Shown: in pieces, positions 44,153 to 53,210 of the stretch
Position numbering within the stretch: position 1 is the stretch's first letter
How the letters are laid out: the number at the start of each line of letters is the position of its first letter
Assembly: GCA_023429135.1 (NCBI GenBank)
Contig: JAEYWD010000024.1
Span: forward strand, 1 to 64,000
Direction of reading: 5' to 3'
DNA length: 64,000 bases
DNA from: Bacteroidota bacterium
GTDB lineage: Bacteria; Bacteroidota; Bacteroidia; Bacteroidales; JAAUTT01
Position numbers and translations under genes: made by a program
Notes under the pieces: model-generated
The model's input: the letters and a program-made list of their open reading frames with translations, nothing else
What the model was told of the DNA's origin: nothing
Databases searched by the model: none

Positions 44153-44191
44153 AAATTAGTTTATCAATTTTTACCTGTATTTTTTAAGTGT

Positions 44192-45127
44192 TTATAGTTT
44201 ATTATTAAAACCACCTGATACATCCAAACTCTTTTGTGGTGTTGAACCTGTTGAACGTGGATGTTTCATTTTCCATCTTTTGTGTGACCAAAGCCAGTCT
44301 TCTGGTTTTGTTTGAATTATACTTTCAAGTTTATGCATATAAAGGCTTGTTATTTCTCCCTCACTTGTTTGTCCTGGAGATTCACAAAGTAATTCCAGGG
44401 TTATTGTATAAAACCCTCTTTTTATTCGCTGTACATTGGCTAAAAAAACGGGTAACCCAAACAACCTTGAATAACCTTCAATACCACGAATGCATGCCGT
44501 TTCCTGATTTAGAAATTTTACCCAAACGGCTTTCTTTTGGCGACCCGGGCTTTGATCACCTACCATGAAGTATGCTTTTGGTTTGTCCTGATATAACCTG
44601 AATATTGATCTTGAATCGTAAATAGATGCCATTTCCATTCTATTTTTTGTCCTTTTTTGCAGGATAAACCTGTTAATATATTTGTTTGATAAGGGTTTAT
44701 AGAATGAAACAACCTGATGTTTGAAGACTGAACCGGCCACCTGGGTACCCCATTCCCAATTAGCGTAGTGATTCATAGCAATTATTACATCCTGATTATT
44801 ATTTAAATACATGTTAAGTAATTCAGGATTGGAACATTTATATCGTTTATGAAGAGTGTCAGGTTTAGAAGAATACCCTTTAAGACTCTCAAGAAAAACA
44901 TCGCAAAGATTCTTGTAATACCTGATGGTTATGGTTTTCAAATCTTTTTCAGATTTATAAGGAAATGCATCTTTGAGGTTTTTATGTACCGTTTTTATTC
45001 TGTATTTAAGTATTTTGTAAATAATAAAATAGCATACTTCAGAAAAAATATAGAGTAGGCGAAATGGTAATGCAGATACTATTAATTGGAAAAGCCTGAA
45101 GATGATATATGAAATATAATTTTTCAT
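44192..45127 (-). CDS. LpxL/HtrB-like lysophospholipid acyltransferase
   Basis: The 311-residue protein has an N-terminal membrane helix and the acyltransferase motif HX4E in NHYANWEWG (His120, Glu125), followed by VGDQSPGRQKKAVWVKFLN and WLWSHKRWK, as in lipid A late acyltransferases. It should transfer an acyl chain from ACP to lipid A or another membrane lipid at the inner face of the inner membrane. It is first in the operon with the CmoA-like, ICMT-like and STAS-like genes. Confidence 0.85.
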   Translation of the reverse strand: MKNYISYIIFRLFQLIVSALPFRLLYIFSEVCYFIIYKILKYRIKTVHKNLKDAFPYKSEKDLKTITIRYYKNLCDVFLESLKGYSSKPDTLHKRYKCSNPELLNMYLNNNQDVIIAMNHYANWEWGTQVAGSVFKHQVVSFYKPLSNKYINRFILQKRTKNRMEMASIYDSRSIFRLYQDKPKAYFMVGDQSPGRQKKAVWVKFLNQETACIRGIEGYSRLFGLPVFLANVQRIKRGFYTITLELLCESPGQTSEGEITSLYMHKLESIIQTKPEDWLWSHKRWKMKHPRSTGSTPQKSLDVSGGFNNKL

Positions 45128-45271
45128 GGTGTCAGAACTTTATAGAATCAAGTTGTGGATAAACAAGATGTAGTTTATTGTATTTCAGTTTTTAAATTCT
45201 TTATTTAATTTAAAAACTGGTTTAAATTTTAAAAAGTGGACCCGGGTTCCTATGAAAAGAGCAATTCTAAC

Positions 45272-45290
45272 CAGTAAAATAAACCTAATC
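45272..45290. promoter_or_regulatory. Shared 19-nt upstream motif, copy 1
   Basis: TTCTAACCAGTAAAATAAA occurs here, about 145 bp upstream of the acyltransferase operon, and again at 57713-57731, about 92 bp upstream of the paralogous STAS-like gene. The flanks also share partly similar wording. A common regulator site or promoter segment is possible. Confidence 0.45.
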
Positions 45291-45347
45291 CCCGAGCCCG
45301 AAATTTTGTACTTTGTTTAAGATCTTAATGAATTTTAAAATGATGTG

Positions 45348-45798
45348 TTATAGCATTAATTTTACCGTATCGATCAAGAGCTTAATATCATTCTTATGGA
45401 TCAGGCAGGCGGCACCGGCTTTCATCAATTCTTTTTTCAATCTTCTTATCCTCACATCCTGAATAAATGATAACCTCTAAACCGGGAAATTGAGCTCTAA
45501 TAGCTTTTAGCACTTCCAAACCGGAATCTTCAGGCATGTTATAATCAAGTACTACTAAATCTACTTTAATGTTTGCCAGGAGTGTAATGGCAATGCTGCC
45601 CGAAGTTGCCCCTAACACATAAATGCTTTGCGACTCTAACTGGTGCTTTAATGACATTATTGTTAAATCATTATCATCAATAATTAAAACCGTAGGCACA
45701 GCACAATCTTCATTGTGGGATGCTTTCCGGGGAAATTTGTCATTCAATAAAATTGAATTTGAGTTCCTGTTTTTATTTGAATACAACTTGTTTGTCAT
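45348..45798 (-). pseudogene. Receiver-domain response regulator with frameshift
   Basis: The intact frame from ATG 45798 gives a CheY-like receiver (TVLIIDDND, Asp in LVVLDYNMP, Ser in IIYSG) but stops early after IDESRCRLPDP at 45394. Removing one A from the six-A run at 45432-45437 (minus strand) restores ELMKAGAACLIHKNDIKLLI, the expected last helix, strand and conserved Lys, to a stop at 45348. This is either real decay, transcript slippage at the A run, or a sequence error. As annotated, the truncated protein would lack the Lys needed for normal phosphorylation. Confidence 0.8.
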
Positions 45799-45904
45799 AA
45801 CAAAATTTTAAAAGGATGATTATTGCTTGTCAAATAGCCCCGAACAACTGCTGAGCAGGAATAAAAACAAGCAATTGATATAGAATTTTACTTTCATTTT
45901 TAAG

Positions 45905-46813
45905 CTAATTGAAGATGGATATTTTAGCTGTTATACCGAAGCGAAGGACTTGCAATGTGCGATTGAAATAGATATTGTAATAGTCCTGGCCGTAATAGTA
46001 TTGGGCAAAAAGGTTAACATCGCGACAGAAGGAGGGTTTAAACGTCAGAGTGTAGCGAAAGATTAGCCTTTTTTTGTCAATTATTTTCGCATTTTGTAAG
46101 TCATCCGCAATTAATCCGACACGAAGGGCGCTTGTAAGTAAAATCTTATTGTTTTTAAGATATGATAAATCCAAAAACTTAAATGTTTTCGACAGATTCC
46201 ATTCCGATTGAAAATCGGAAAAGAAACGTAAGCGACCATATGTGCCATCGAGTTCGTGATCCTGTTTATAGCTATACATTGCACTTATTTTCAGGAAATA
46301 CTTCTTGTTTTCCTTGAGCCGGGAAAAGAAAAAGCCGCTCTCTACCCAGTTTGTTGAGAAACTACCGTTCTGGGTATTAATACCTGAGCTGTCTGCATTG
46401 AAAAAAGTGCCATCCTGACCGTTTGAATGATGATACCAGGAGAAGTAACAGAACCAATCACGCTGTTTAGATTCGTTTACAAATTGCCGCATGAGTACAA
46501 CACGAGGCATATACGATGGAGTCCGAACGGGATAGGAATCTTTATTATACATACGTAATATAACACGGGGAGAAAGAGCTATACCCCACCGCGACGACGG
46601 GTTAAAACCCAGCATATAGTACGGAACAATATCGGCTTCGAAAATTAAAGGCTCGATGTTCCCGTAACCACCCATTGCTGTAATGTATCCCGGTTCGCAG
46701 AACAAGTTAACTGTTGAAATAGCAGAAATACTATCCCACCTGGCGGTTTGTGCGAACAAATTACTTGTACACCCTATGGTAGCGAGAAGTATATATATCC
46801 TAAGCTTTATCAT
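45905..46813 (-). CDS. Outer-membrane phospholipase A (OMPLA/PldA)-like protein
   Basis: The 302-residue protein has a signal peptide (cut near FAQTA) and beta-barrel-like strands. The OMPLA active-site words are visible: WYHHSNGQDG with His129 and Ser130, and SFSTNWVESG with Asn155, in the order and spacing of E. coli His142, Ser144 and Asn156 plus a longer loop. It should hydrolyse phospholipids in the outer leaflet of the outer membrane. The C-terminus ends in a hydrophobic strand closing with Phe-Asn. Confidence 0.75.
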   Translation of the reverse strand: MIKLRIYILLATIGCTSNLFAQTARWDSISAISTVNLFCEPGYITAMGGYGNIEPLIFEADIVPYYMLGFNPSSRWGIALSPRVILRMYNKDSYPVRTPSYMPRVVLMRQFVNESKQRDWFCYFSWYHHSNGQDGTFFNADSSGINTQNGSFSTNWVESGFFFSRLKENKKYFLKISAMYSYKQDHELDGTYGRLRFFSDFQSEWNLSKTFKFLDLSYLKNNKILLTSALRVGLIADDLQNAKIIDKKRLIFRYTLTFKPSFCRDVNLFAQYYYGQDYYNIYFNRTLQVLRFGITAKISIFN

Positions 46814-46919
46814 TATCTTCTTTTGAATTCACAGAAAATGTGGCAAATTCAATTTCCAGTCTGTTTTTTAAACCGGACACGAGACAAGCCCGTACCCGGA
46901 AACCAAACCCCCAGGCAAC

Positions 46920-47123
46920 CTAATAAACCTGAAAGACAATCCAAACATTCTCCTTATTGTAAAATGCGATCTTATTCTCCCTGGCAAGCCAGCCTAAGGC
47001 CAAATAAAGATCAACATCTTTTAGTTTTATCTTTTTTTTAAGTGTTTCCATGGCGCATTCGCCATTACTATCCATGTAATTACAAATGCGCCCGGCATTT
47101 GTACCTATTTCATTTTTAATCAT
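46920..47123 (-). CDS. Small winged-helix protein (Bacteroidota wHTH type)
   Basis: The 67-residue protein reads IGTNAGRICNYM...LKKKIKLKDVDLYLALGWLARENKI, the pattern of small stand-alone winged-helix domain proteins common in Bacteroidota. It may bind DNA, but no target is known. It begins 61 nt after the RND-TolC gene on the same strand and may be transcribed with it. Confidence 0.75.
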   Translation of the reverse strand: MIKNEIGTNAGRICNYMDSNGECAMETLKKKIKLKDVDLYLALGWLARENKIAFYNKENVWIVFQVY

Positions 47124-47184
47124 AATACATTAGCTTTTTAATTGTTAGGAATTGAAAAACATAGTATAAGTCTGGTAAATTTTT

Positions 47185-50100
47185 TTAGTATTTACCAGTA
47201 AGAATCTCTAAATCAGAAAGAGCAATCCGATAGTTTAATTGCGCGGCAAATAAATCAGATTCAGCTTTTGCCAGGGCTGCTTTGGCGGTCAGATAATCTG
47301 AGTTAATGTTGAGCCCGGAACTTTGTTTATCAGTTTGTATCTTTAAATCTTCACTACGGTAATAGACCACTTTTTTAGCGACTGAAATCAATTCGGCCGA
47401 TTGTGAGAGATGTCTGTAAGCTTTTGCAACATCCGTATTAACCTGCTCCTGCGTATTGGCAATGTTTTCTTCGGCTTGCTTTCTCATACAAATACGTTGC
47501 TTTTTAACGTATGTAGTTGAAAACATATCCTGAATATTCCATTTCATGGAAACGCCTATAAACTTATTATTTTCAGGGAAAAGAGAATTGCCTTTCTGAT
47601 AAGTATAACCACCTATGATTCCCAAATCAGGAATATAACTGTATCTACCGGCTTTAACGGCATATTCCGCTTTTGTTTTGGTAAGCTCCGCTATTTTTAA
47701 ATCGGTATTGCCCTGTAGTGCCTCAGCCGCAAGAGAATCCTTAGGCAAAATGCCCAATTGAGGATCGATAAATGAAACAGAGTCAAGTACAAATGAAACA
47801 GAATCGGGCATACCGATAAAATGTTTTAAATCGGCAGCGTAATCATCGTATTGGATGTTTAATTTTAAAAGATTTTGCTCCTCATCGGCCACACTTGCAT
47901 TTAGCCCTATTTTATTTGACTCCGTTGTTTTACCAGCTATTACGGCCCCTTCCACATCGTAAAGTTTTGCATTGGCCAAAGCCAGTTTTAACTCAGCTTC
48001 CTCTTTTTGTTTTTGAACAATTAAAAGCCCGAAATACAGCTTTTCAACTGCTTGCTTTATTTGCATGGTTGCCTTTTTTTGTTCAGTTAGTGTAATAGCT
48101 AGATCTGTTTTTGACACATTAACACCGGCATTTATTTTAGGCAACTGCGAAATGGGCTGATAGAATGTTGCTCCGGCATTAAACGTTTTATGTTCGCCCA
48201 TTTCGAAGGTTTTGTTTTCGGCAGGAAGTTCTACATTAACGGTGGTAAGGTTTCCGTCAGGTAACTGGTAGAGCATTGGCAACGCTCCGAATGAACCTTT
48301 ATCGATGGTAAGTCCTGGCAGATCAGAATTGTACATGTATTCACTACCTATACCTACAACAGGAAAGTATTTTACTTTATCTTCATTTATTTTCTGTTTT
48401 TTTTCGTTCACCTGCATTTGTTTTATTTTTAGCAGATGATTGTTCTGAACGGCCATATCCGAGGCCTGTTGCAAACTCAATTTCGCAGGAGTTTGCTGCG
48501 CATTCAGGTTTGGGACTATTGTTGACAGCCCTGCTATAAGTAAAACCACTATCCCGGTTTTATTTAATTCAAAGCCTTTATTATCGTTACCTTCGTGATG
48601 ATGAATTTTATCTTTAGGCTTAATAATCATAATGTACAATACCGGTACCGTAAGTAAGCCAACAATCATACTCCAGGTAACACCGAAAGCAATAACACTT
48701 GCCAACGGACTCCAAAGTGATGAACCGGATAAAATCATAGGAACCACGCCTATTGCCGCTGCCATGGCTGTCAGGAAAATTGGGCGTAATCTGCGTTTGC
48801 CTGCTTCAACCGCTGCAGTCCGGATATCTAAGCCTTTTTCGAGTAATTCATTGGTATAGTCAAGCATAATGATAGCATTACGCACCAAAATACCCGAAAG
48901 ACTTACGAGACCTAAAAATGCTGTAAACCCAAAGTTATTGCCTGTAACAGCCAAACCGAATATCGCCCCAAACAAACTCAACGGTATGGTGATCATAATA
49001 ATGGCAGTTTCTTTGAGGTTTCTGAACTGGAGCAATATTATCAGAAAGATGAGTATAAGGCTTATGCCTAACGCCAACATCATCTGTCCGTTAACCTCTG
49101 ATTTGTTGGCATATTCACCACCGTATTCGATCCGGTAACCAGCCGGCAATTGCAGTTTTTCAATTTCAGGACTTATTTTATCAAGCAGAGCTGCTGGTAA
49201 TACACCATCGGTGGTTTCGCTGTGTACAGTAAGACAACGTACACCGTTGCGGTGCATAATCCTACCGTTTTGCCATTCGGGGGTAATGTCTGCTATTTGA
49301 CGTAGCGGAACGCTAGCTCCCGTAACAGGCGATTCGAGATAAATATCTTCGATATTTTGAGTTGTTTGCCGTTTACTTTCGTCCAAACGCAATACTATGT
49401 CTATGGCATTATTGCCTTCGTACATGGTAGAAACAGCCACGCCATTCATGCTTGTGTAAACCATTTGCGAAACGCTTTCTGTGGTGAATCCCAAACGTAT
49501 AGCATCATCTTTCAAATGGACAGCAACACCGTAATAATCCTCTTTAAAATTGTCATTTACCAGAAAGCTGCCTTTTGATTTGCGCAAAATAGCCTTCACA
49601 TCATTGCTTATTTTTTTCAGCGTTTGAATTTCTTCTCCAATAATTCGTACTTCAACAGGAGCAGTAAGAGGTTGGCCTTGTTGCATGAGCTTAACCTGAC
49701 CGATTCCTTCAGGAACTAATCCGGCCATCTTCTGCTCAAGTTCTTTTGCCAGTTCTTCGGTTGTTTTATCATTGGTCGTATTAACGAGTATTTGTGCGTA
49801 ATTGCTAACCGGGAACTCCGGTGAAAAGTTGTAATATACGCGTGGTGCACTTGTTCCCGAAAATGTGGCATAAGATGTTACGCGATTATCTTTCTTCACC
49901 ACATTCTCCACCTTCGAAATTGCATGCATGGTTTTATCGAGCGTTGAACCGGTAGGCATCCATAACTCAATTACAAACTGGTTACGTTCGGCATAAGGGA
50001 AAAACCTTTGCCCTACACTGGTTTTGAAAATAATCAAAGCCAAAATAATAGTAACGATGCTGCCGCCAATTGTAATTACCGGGTGTTTTACACACCAGTC

Positions 50101-51669
50101 GATTGCAAAATTGTACCCATTCTGCATTACATCAAGAAATGATTTTTTCTTCCCGGAAGGCTCTGTCTCAACAGAATGATCGTGTAAGCCCTTTTTGATA
50201 AAACCATAACAAAGCATAGGGGTAAACACCACAGCCACTATGAATGATGAAACAAGAGCAATAGTCACTGTAATTGGCAAGTCATGAATAAATTCGCCAA
50301 CAGAGCCAGAAAGGATAATCATTGGCATAAACGCAACAACAATAGCAGCAGTAGCTGTAAGTATCGGGATAACCATGTCATAAGCACTCCGCCATGCAGC
50401 AGTCCATCGCTCAACACCTTTATCTAATAACTCAACGTAATTGTCGGCTACAACAATGGCATTGTCAACCACCATACCTAATACTACAATAAGGGCAGCC
50501 AGTGATACCTGGTGCAGTTCAATTCCAAACCCATACATAAAGGCAAATGTTACCGCAATAGACATAGGTATTGCAGTTGCAGCAACTGCAGCAATTCTTA
50601 AAGGCAATAGCAGTACAATGACAATAATTACCGAAATGATGGCTATTAAAAATTCGAGCAAGAAATGAGATATATTATTATCAACTACTTGAGGTTGATT
50701 TACAACTGTTGTGAGTTTGACATTGGCAGGTAACAATTTTGATACTTCTTTGAGCTTTTCGGCTACCTCTTCTCCAAACTTAACAATATTGTTACCCTCG
50801 TTCATTTGAACGGTAACTATCATTGCCTTGTGACCGTTTACCGAGATGTTGCTGGTTGGTTCGGCATATTCCCTTTTAATAGTGGCAATGTGCCCCAGAC
50901 GAATTACTTCACCTGTTTTGGATGTTCCCACTACCTGATTTTCGATTTCATTTTCAGCTTTGTAATACCCTGTAGTATGGATTAAAACACTATTACCTTC
51001 GGTTTTTACTTCGCCTGTTGCACTTACTTTATTTTGCGATTGCAGTACCTTTACTACTTGCTGTAAACCTATCCCGTATTGTGATAATTTTCCGGTATTG
51101 AAATAGACTGTGATTTGTTCTTTTTGTTCGCCTATGCGTTTTATTTTGGAAGCAGCTTTTATAGTTCGCAGGTTGTCCTCGAGCAGGCGGCTGCAATCCT
51201 TGAGCTGCTGATAGGTAGCATCTTCGGATTCCAATGCAATAAGCAAAGCTTCAGTGTCTCCAAAGTCGGAATTTACAACAGGTCCTATAACACCTTGAGG
51301 CAAATCAATAAACTTAGATACTATAAGCTGATGCCGCAATTTATTCCAGAATATATCCGGTTTTTTAACATTGTCGTTAATCCAAATCGAAACAACTACA
51401 ATACCATCGCGGGTGGTCGAATATGTTTTGGACTTATTTACTTCTTCGAACTGAAAAAGATATTGTTCAATTTTTCTGGTAACTTGTTCTTCAACCTGAA
51501 TGGCTGTAGCTCCCGGATAGTATGCAATAACCAAACCCAAAGGAGAGGTTATTTTGGGATCTTCGCGCCGTGGCATGGTCAACAAAGAATATATGCCAAC
51601 TGCAAATACCAATACCAGTATCGAAATCGTAACCTGTTTATATTTTAATGCTGTTTTAACAAAATTCAT
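47185..51669 (-). CDS. RND efflux permease fused to a TolC-type outer membrane domain
   Basis: The 1494-residue protein has a full RND permease (about 1-1040) with two periplasmic loops, the TM4 VVDNAIVV segment, and Arg in place of Lys in ILVRNAIIML of TM10. A linker with a hydrophobic segment (GIVVLLIAGLSTIVPNLNAQQ-like) resembles a retained signal peptide. A TolC/OEP coiled-coil domain follows (about 1075-1490; LSLQQASDMAVQNNHLL). The pump and its outer-membrane duct are thus one polypeptide, seen in some Bacteroidota. The membrane fusion gene lies 6 nt upstream. The substrate is unknown. Confidence 0.92.
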   Translation of the reverse strand: MNFVKTALKYKQVTISILVLVFAVGIYSLLTMPRREDPKITSPLGLVIAYYPGATAIQVEEQVTRKIEQYLFQFEEVNKSKTYSTTRDGIVVVSIWINDNVKKPDIFWNKLRHQLIVSKFIDLPQGVIGPVVNSDFGDTEALLIALESEDATYQQLKDCSRLLEDNLRTIKAASKIKRIGEQKEQITVYFNTGKLSQYGIGLQQVVKVLQSQNKVSATGEVKTEGNSVLIHTTGYYKAENEIENQVVGTSKTGEVIRLGHIATIKREYAEPTSNISVNGHKAMIVTVQMNEGNNIVKFGEEVAEKLKEVSKLLPANVKLTTVVNQPQVVDNNISHFLLEFLIAIISVIIVIVLLLPLRIAAVAATAIPMSIAVTFAFMYGFGIELHQVSLAALIVVLGMVVDNAIVVADNYVELLDKGVERWTAAWRSAYDMVIPILTATAAIVVAFMPMIILSGSVGEFIHDLPITVTIALVSSFIVAVVFTPMLCYGFIKKGLHDHSVETEPSGKKKSFLDVMQNGYNFAIDWCVKHPVITIGGSIVTIILALIIFKTSVGQRFFPYAERNQFVIELWMPTGSTLDKTMHAISKVENVVKKDNRVTSYATFSGTSAPRVYYNFSPEFPVSNYAQILVNTTNDKTTEELAKELEQKMAGLVPEGIGQVKLMQQGQPLTAPVEVRIIGEEIQTLKKISNDVKAILRKSKGSFLVNDNFKEDYYGVAVHLKDDAIRLGFTTESVSQMVYTSMNGVAVSTMYEGNNAIDIVLRLDESKRQTTQNIEDIYLESPVTGASVPLRQIADITPEWQNGRIMHRNGVRCLTVHSETTDGVLPAALLDKISPEIEKLQLPAGYRIEYGGEYANKSEVNGQMMLALGISLILIFLIILLQFRNLKETAIIMITIPLSLFGAIFGLAVTGNNFGFTAFLGLVSLSGILVRNAIIMLDYTNELLEKGLDIRTAAVEAGKRRLRPIFLTAMAAAIGVVPMILSGSSLWSPLASVIAFGVTWSMIVGLLTVPVLYIMIIKPKDKIHHHEGNDNKGFELNKTGIVVLLIAGLSTIVPNLNAQQTPAKLSLQQASDMAVQNNHLLKIKQMQVNEKKQKINEDKVKYFPVVGIGSEYMYNSDLPGLTIDKGSFGALPMLYQLPDGNLTTVNVELPAENKTFEMGEHKTFNAGATFYQPISQLPKINAGVNVSKTDLAITLTEQKKATMQIKQAVEKLYFGLLIVQKQKEEAELKLALANAKLYDVEGAVIAGKTTESNKIGLNASVADEEQNLLKLNIQYDDYAADLKHFIGMPDSVSFVLDSVSFIDPQLGILPKDSLAAEALQGNTDLKIAELTKTKAEYAVKAGRYSYIPDLGIIGGYTYQKGNSLFPENNKFIGVSMKWNIQDMFSTTYVKKQRICMRKQAEENIANTQEQVNTDVAKAYRHLSQSAELISVAKKVVYYRSEDLKIQTDKQSSGLNINSDYLTAKAALAKAESDLFAAQLNYRIALSDLEILTGKY

Positions 51670-51675
51670 AACTAC

Positions 51676-52710
51676 TTATTTTGATATTATTGAAGAACCA
51701 TTGTTTACATTATGTTGACCACCGGTAATAACTAAATCATTGATGCTCAGTCCGGATTTTACCTCTATGTTATTTCCTGAGATTTGGCCTAATGCTATTT
51801 TTCGTTTAAAGGCTTGCTTTTTAAGAGTATCAGCAACATAAACATATGACGAATTGTCCTCATCGTGTAGAATTGCATCGGCAGGTATTGCAATGAATTC
51901 ATCTTTTTTACCGGAAACAAGTTTTATTTCAGCCGTCATTCCCGGTCGAATCAGCAGGTGTGGATTTCTTAGTTCAATTTTAACATTAAACGACCTTGTA
52001 GTAGCCTCGGCAACCGACCCTATCTCTATTACCTTTCCTGTAAATGTAGAGTCGAGCGACGAGATGTAAACCTTCGCTTCTGCACCTATCGTAACCTGGC
52101 TGAGATTAGATTGAGGAACAGACGCATTTACCTTTACGGTGTGAATATCGGATACTGCAAAAAGAGGCAATCCTACATTGATAATTTCGCCCGCTTCAAC
52201 ACCCTTCTTTAACAAAATGCCTTTAATTGGAGAATAGAGTTTAGTATCCGTTAGGTTCTTTGCGTGTAAACGTTGCTGCGCTTTTGCAGCTTTTAATGCA
52301 TTGGTAATTTTTGAATAATCGCTTTCCGAAATGCTTTTACGCTCATACATCTGAGATAACCTGTTAAATTCGTCCTGCGTCTGATCAAGATTCGCATCGG
52401 CCATATCTTTTGCTATACTATAACTTTCGGGATCGAGGCTTGCCAGTAGTTGACCGGCTTCGATGGTTTCACCTTCATCGGCAGCAATAAAGTTTAACTT
52501 ACCTGCAACCAAGAAGCCCAACCGAACCGTTTTGTTTCCCTCGATATTACCACTTACTGAAATCTCCGTATCCGATGACTTTATTGTTACCTGTTGTGTA
52601 ATAACCGAAATAGGTTTGTTTATATTTTCATCTACTGTTTTTTTTCTATTACAACTGGTTAGGCCTAACGAGGCTAACAGCAACAATGAAAACAAGAAAT
52701 TAACTTTCAT
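51676..52710 (-). CDS. RND periplasmic adaptor (membrane fusion lipoprotein)
   Basis: The 344-residue HlyD/AcrA-type adaptor has the lipobox GLTSC at residue 20, lipoyl-like half-motifs (GFLVAGKLNFI...DEGETIEAGQLLASLD; LYSPIKGILLKKGVEAGEIINVG), a short helical hairpin and beta-barrel and membrane-proximal domains. It links the permease to the outer membrane part. It stands between the FNR-like small gene (2 nt) and the RND-TolC fusion (6 nt). Confidence 0.92.
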   Translation of the reverse strand: MKVNFLFSLLLLASLGLTSCNRKKTVDENINKPISVITQQVTIKSSDTEISVSGNIEGNKTVRLGFLVAGKLNFIAADEGETIEAGQLLASLDPESYSIAKDMADANLDQTQDEFNRLSQMYERKSISESDYSKITNALKAAKAQQRLHAKNLTDTKLYSPIKGILLKKGVEAGEIINVGLPLFAVSDIHTVKVNASVPQSNLSQVTIGAEAKVYISSLDSTFTGKVIEIGSVAEATTRSFNVKIELRNPHLLIRPGMTAEIKLVSGKKDEFIAIPADAILHDEDNSSYVYVADTLKKQAFKRKIALGQISGNNIEVKSGLSINDLVITGGQHNVNNGSSIISK

Positions 52711-52712
52711 AA

Positions 52713-53126
52713 CTATTGTTTTAATGATTTTTGAATTATTTGTTCTTTTGTTATTCCAAGAAATTGCAAATGATCTTTTATTTGTTCGGTTAGATCACAA
52801 TCCCCGTAAATTGTAAATTGTATTTTTTCTTTGATGTTGCTATTGATAACTATTTCCAGAAAATTGTAATCTACGTTGTAGAAATTATTTATCTGGTCGA
52901 TATAATACACAACCAATTGCTGGAAAAATCTTTTTTCAATGTTTCCCAGTTCCGATTTAAATAAAGGTGTTAAGGATTCTTGAGGGATTAAATAAATAAG
53001 TGTAAGACAATTATTATCACTTTCATTTAATAACGATTTCAACTGAGTGAAAGCAAAAACAATCCCTTTCTCATCTGCGATGAAAACCTGATGGATATTT
53101 GATGATATAACTTTTTTACTTTGCAT
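52713..53126 (-). CDS. FNR-like NAD-binding half-domain protein
   Basis: The 137-residue cytosolic protein resembles the C-terminal, NAD-binding half of ferredoxin-NADP reductase-type flavoenzymes: VFIADEKGIVFAFTQLKSLL at the place of the GxGxxPF segment, LTLIYLIPQ, FFQQLVVYYI, and IYGDCDLTEQIKDHLQFLGI where the family has CGPxxM. The glycine-rich motif and catalytic Cys/Gly-Pro are not conserved, and there is no FAD domain. It is the first gene of the RND operon, behind an FNR-type box. Catalysis is doubtful; a regulatory or sensor role is possible. Confidence 0.55.
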   Translation of the reverse strand: MQSKKVISSNIHQVFIADEKGIVFAFTQLKSLLNESDNNCLTLIYLIPQESLTPLFKSELGNIEKRFFQQLVVYYIDQINNFYNVDYNFLEIVINSNIKEKIQFTIYGDCDLTEQIKDHLQFLGITKEQIIQKSLKQ

Positions 53127-53145
53127 TGCATCAATATTTATGATG

Positions 53146-53153
53146 CAAAGTTG
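53146..53153 (-). promoter_or_regulatory. -7-like element (CAACTTTG) of the RND operon
   Basis: CAACTTTG departs from TAnnTTTG only at the first base. It lies 20 nt before the ATG and exactly 33 bp (centre to centre) from the FNR-type palindrome, matching the arrangement before the chemoreceptor gene. Confidence 0.5.
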
Positions 53154-53175
53154 AAGATAGGCTGAAATGAAATTG

Positions 53176-53189
53176 TTGATCTAGATCAC
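53176..53189. promoter_or_regulatory. Crp/FNR-type operator upstream of the RND operon
   Basis: TTGATCTAGATCAC matches the FNR consensus TTGAT-N4-ATCAA at nine of ten positions. Its centre would lie near -40 from the predicted start, the place of a class II activator. The Crp/Fnr gene ends 22 bp away. Confidence 0.7.
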
Positions 53190-53210
53190 TAAATGAAGCT
53201 GAGGCGTAAT

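Noticed and set aside
45272..45290. Sigma-54 promoter in the shared 19-nt motif
   Set aside because: The GG-to-GC spacing does not fit the -24/-12 pattern, and the second copy lacks the GC element.
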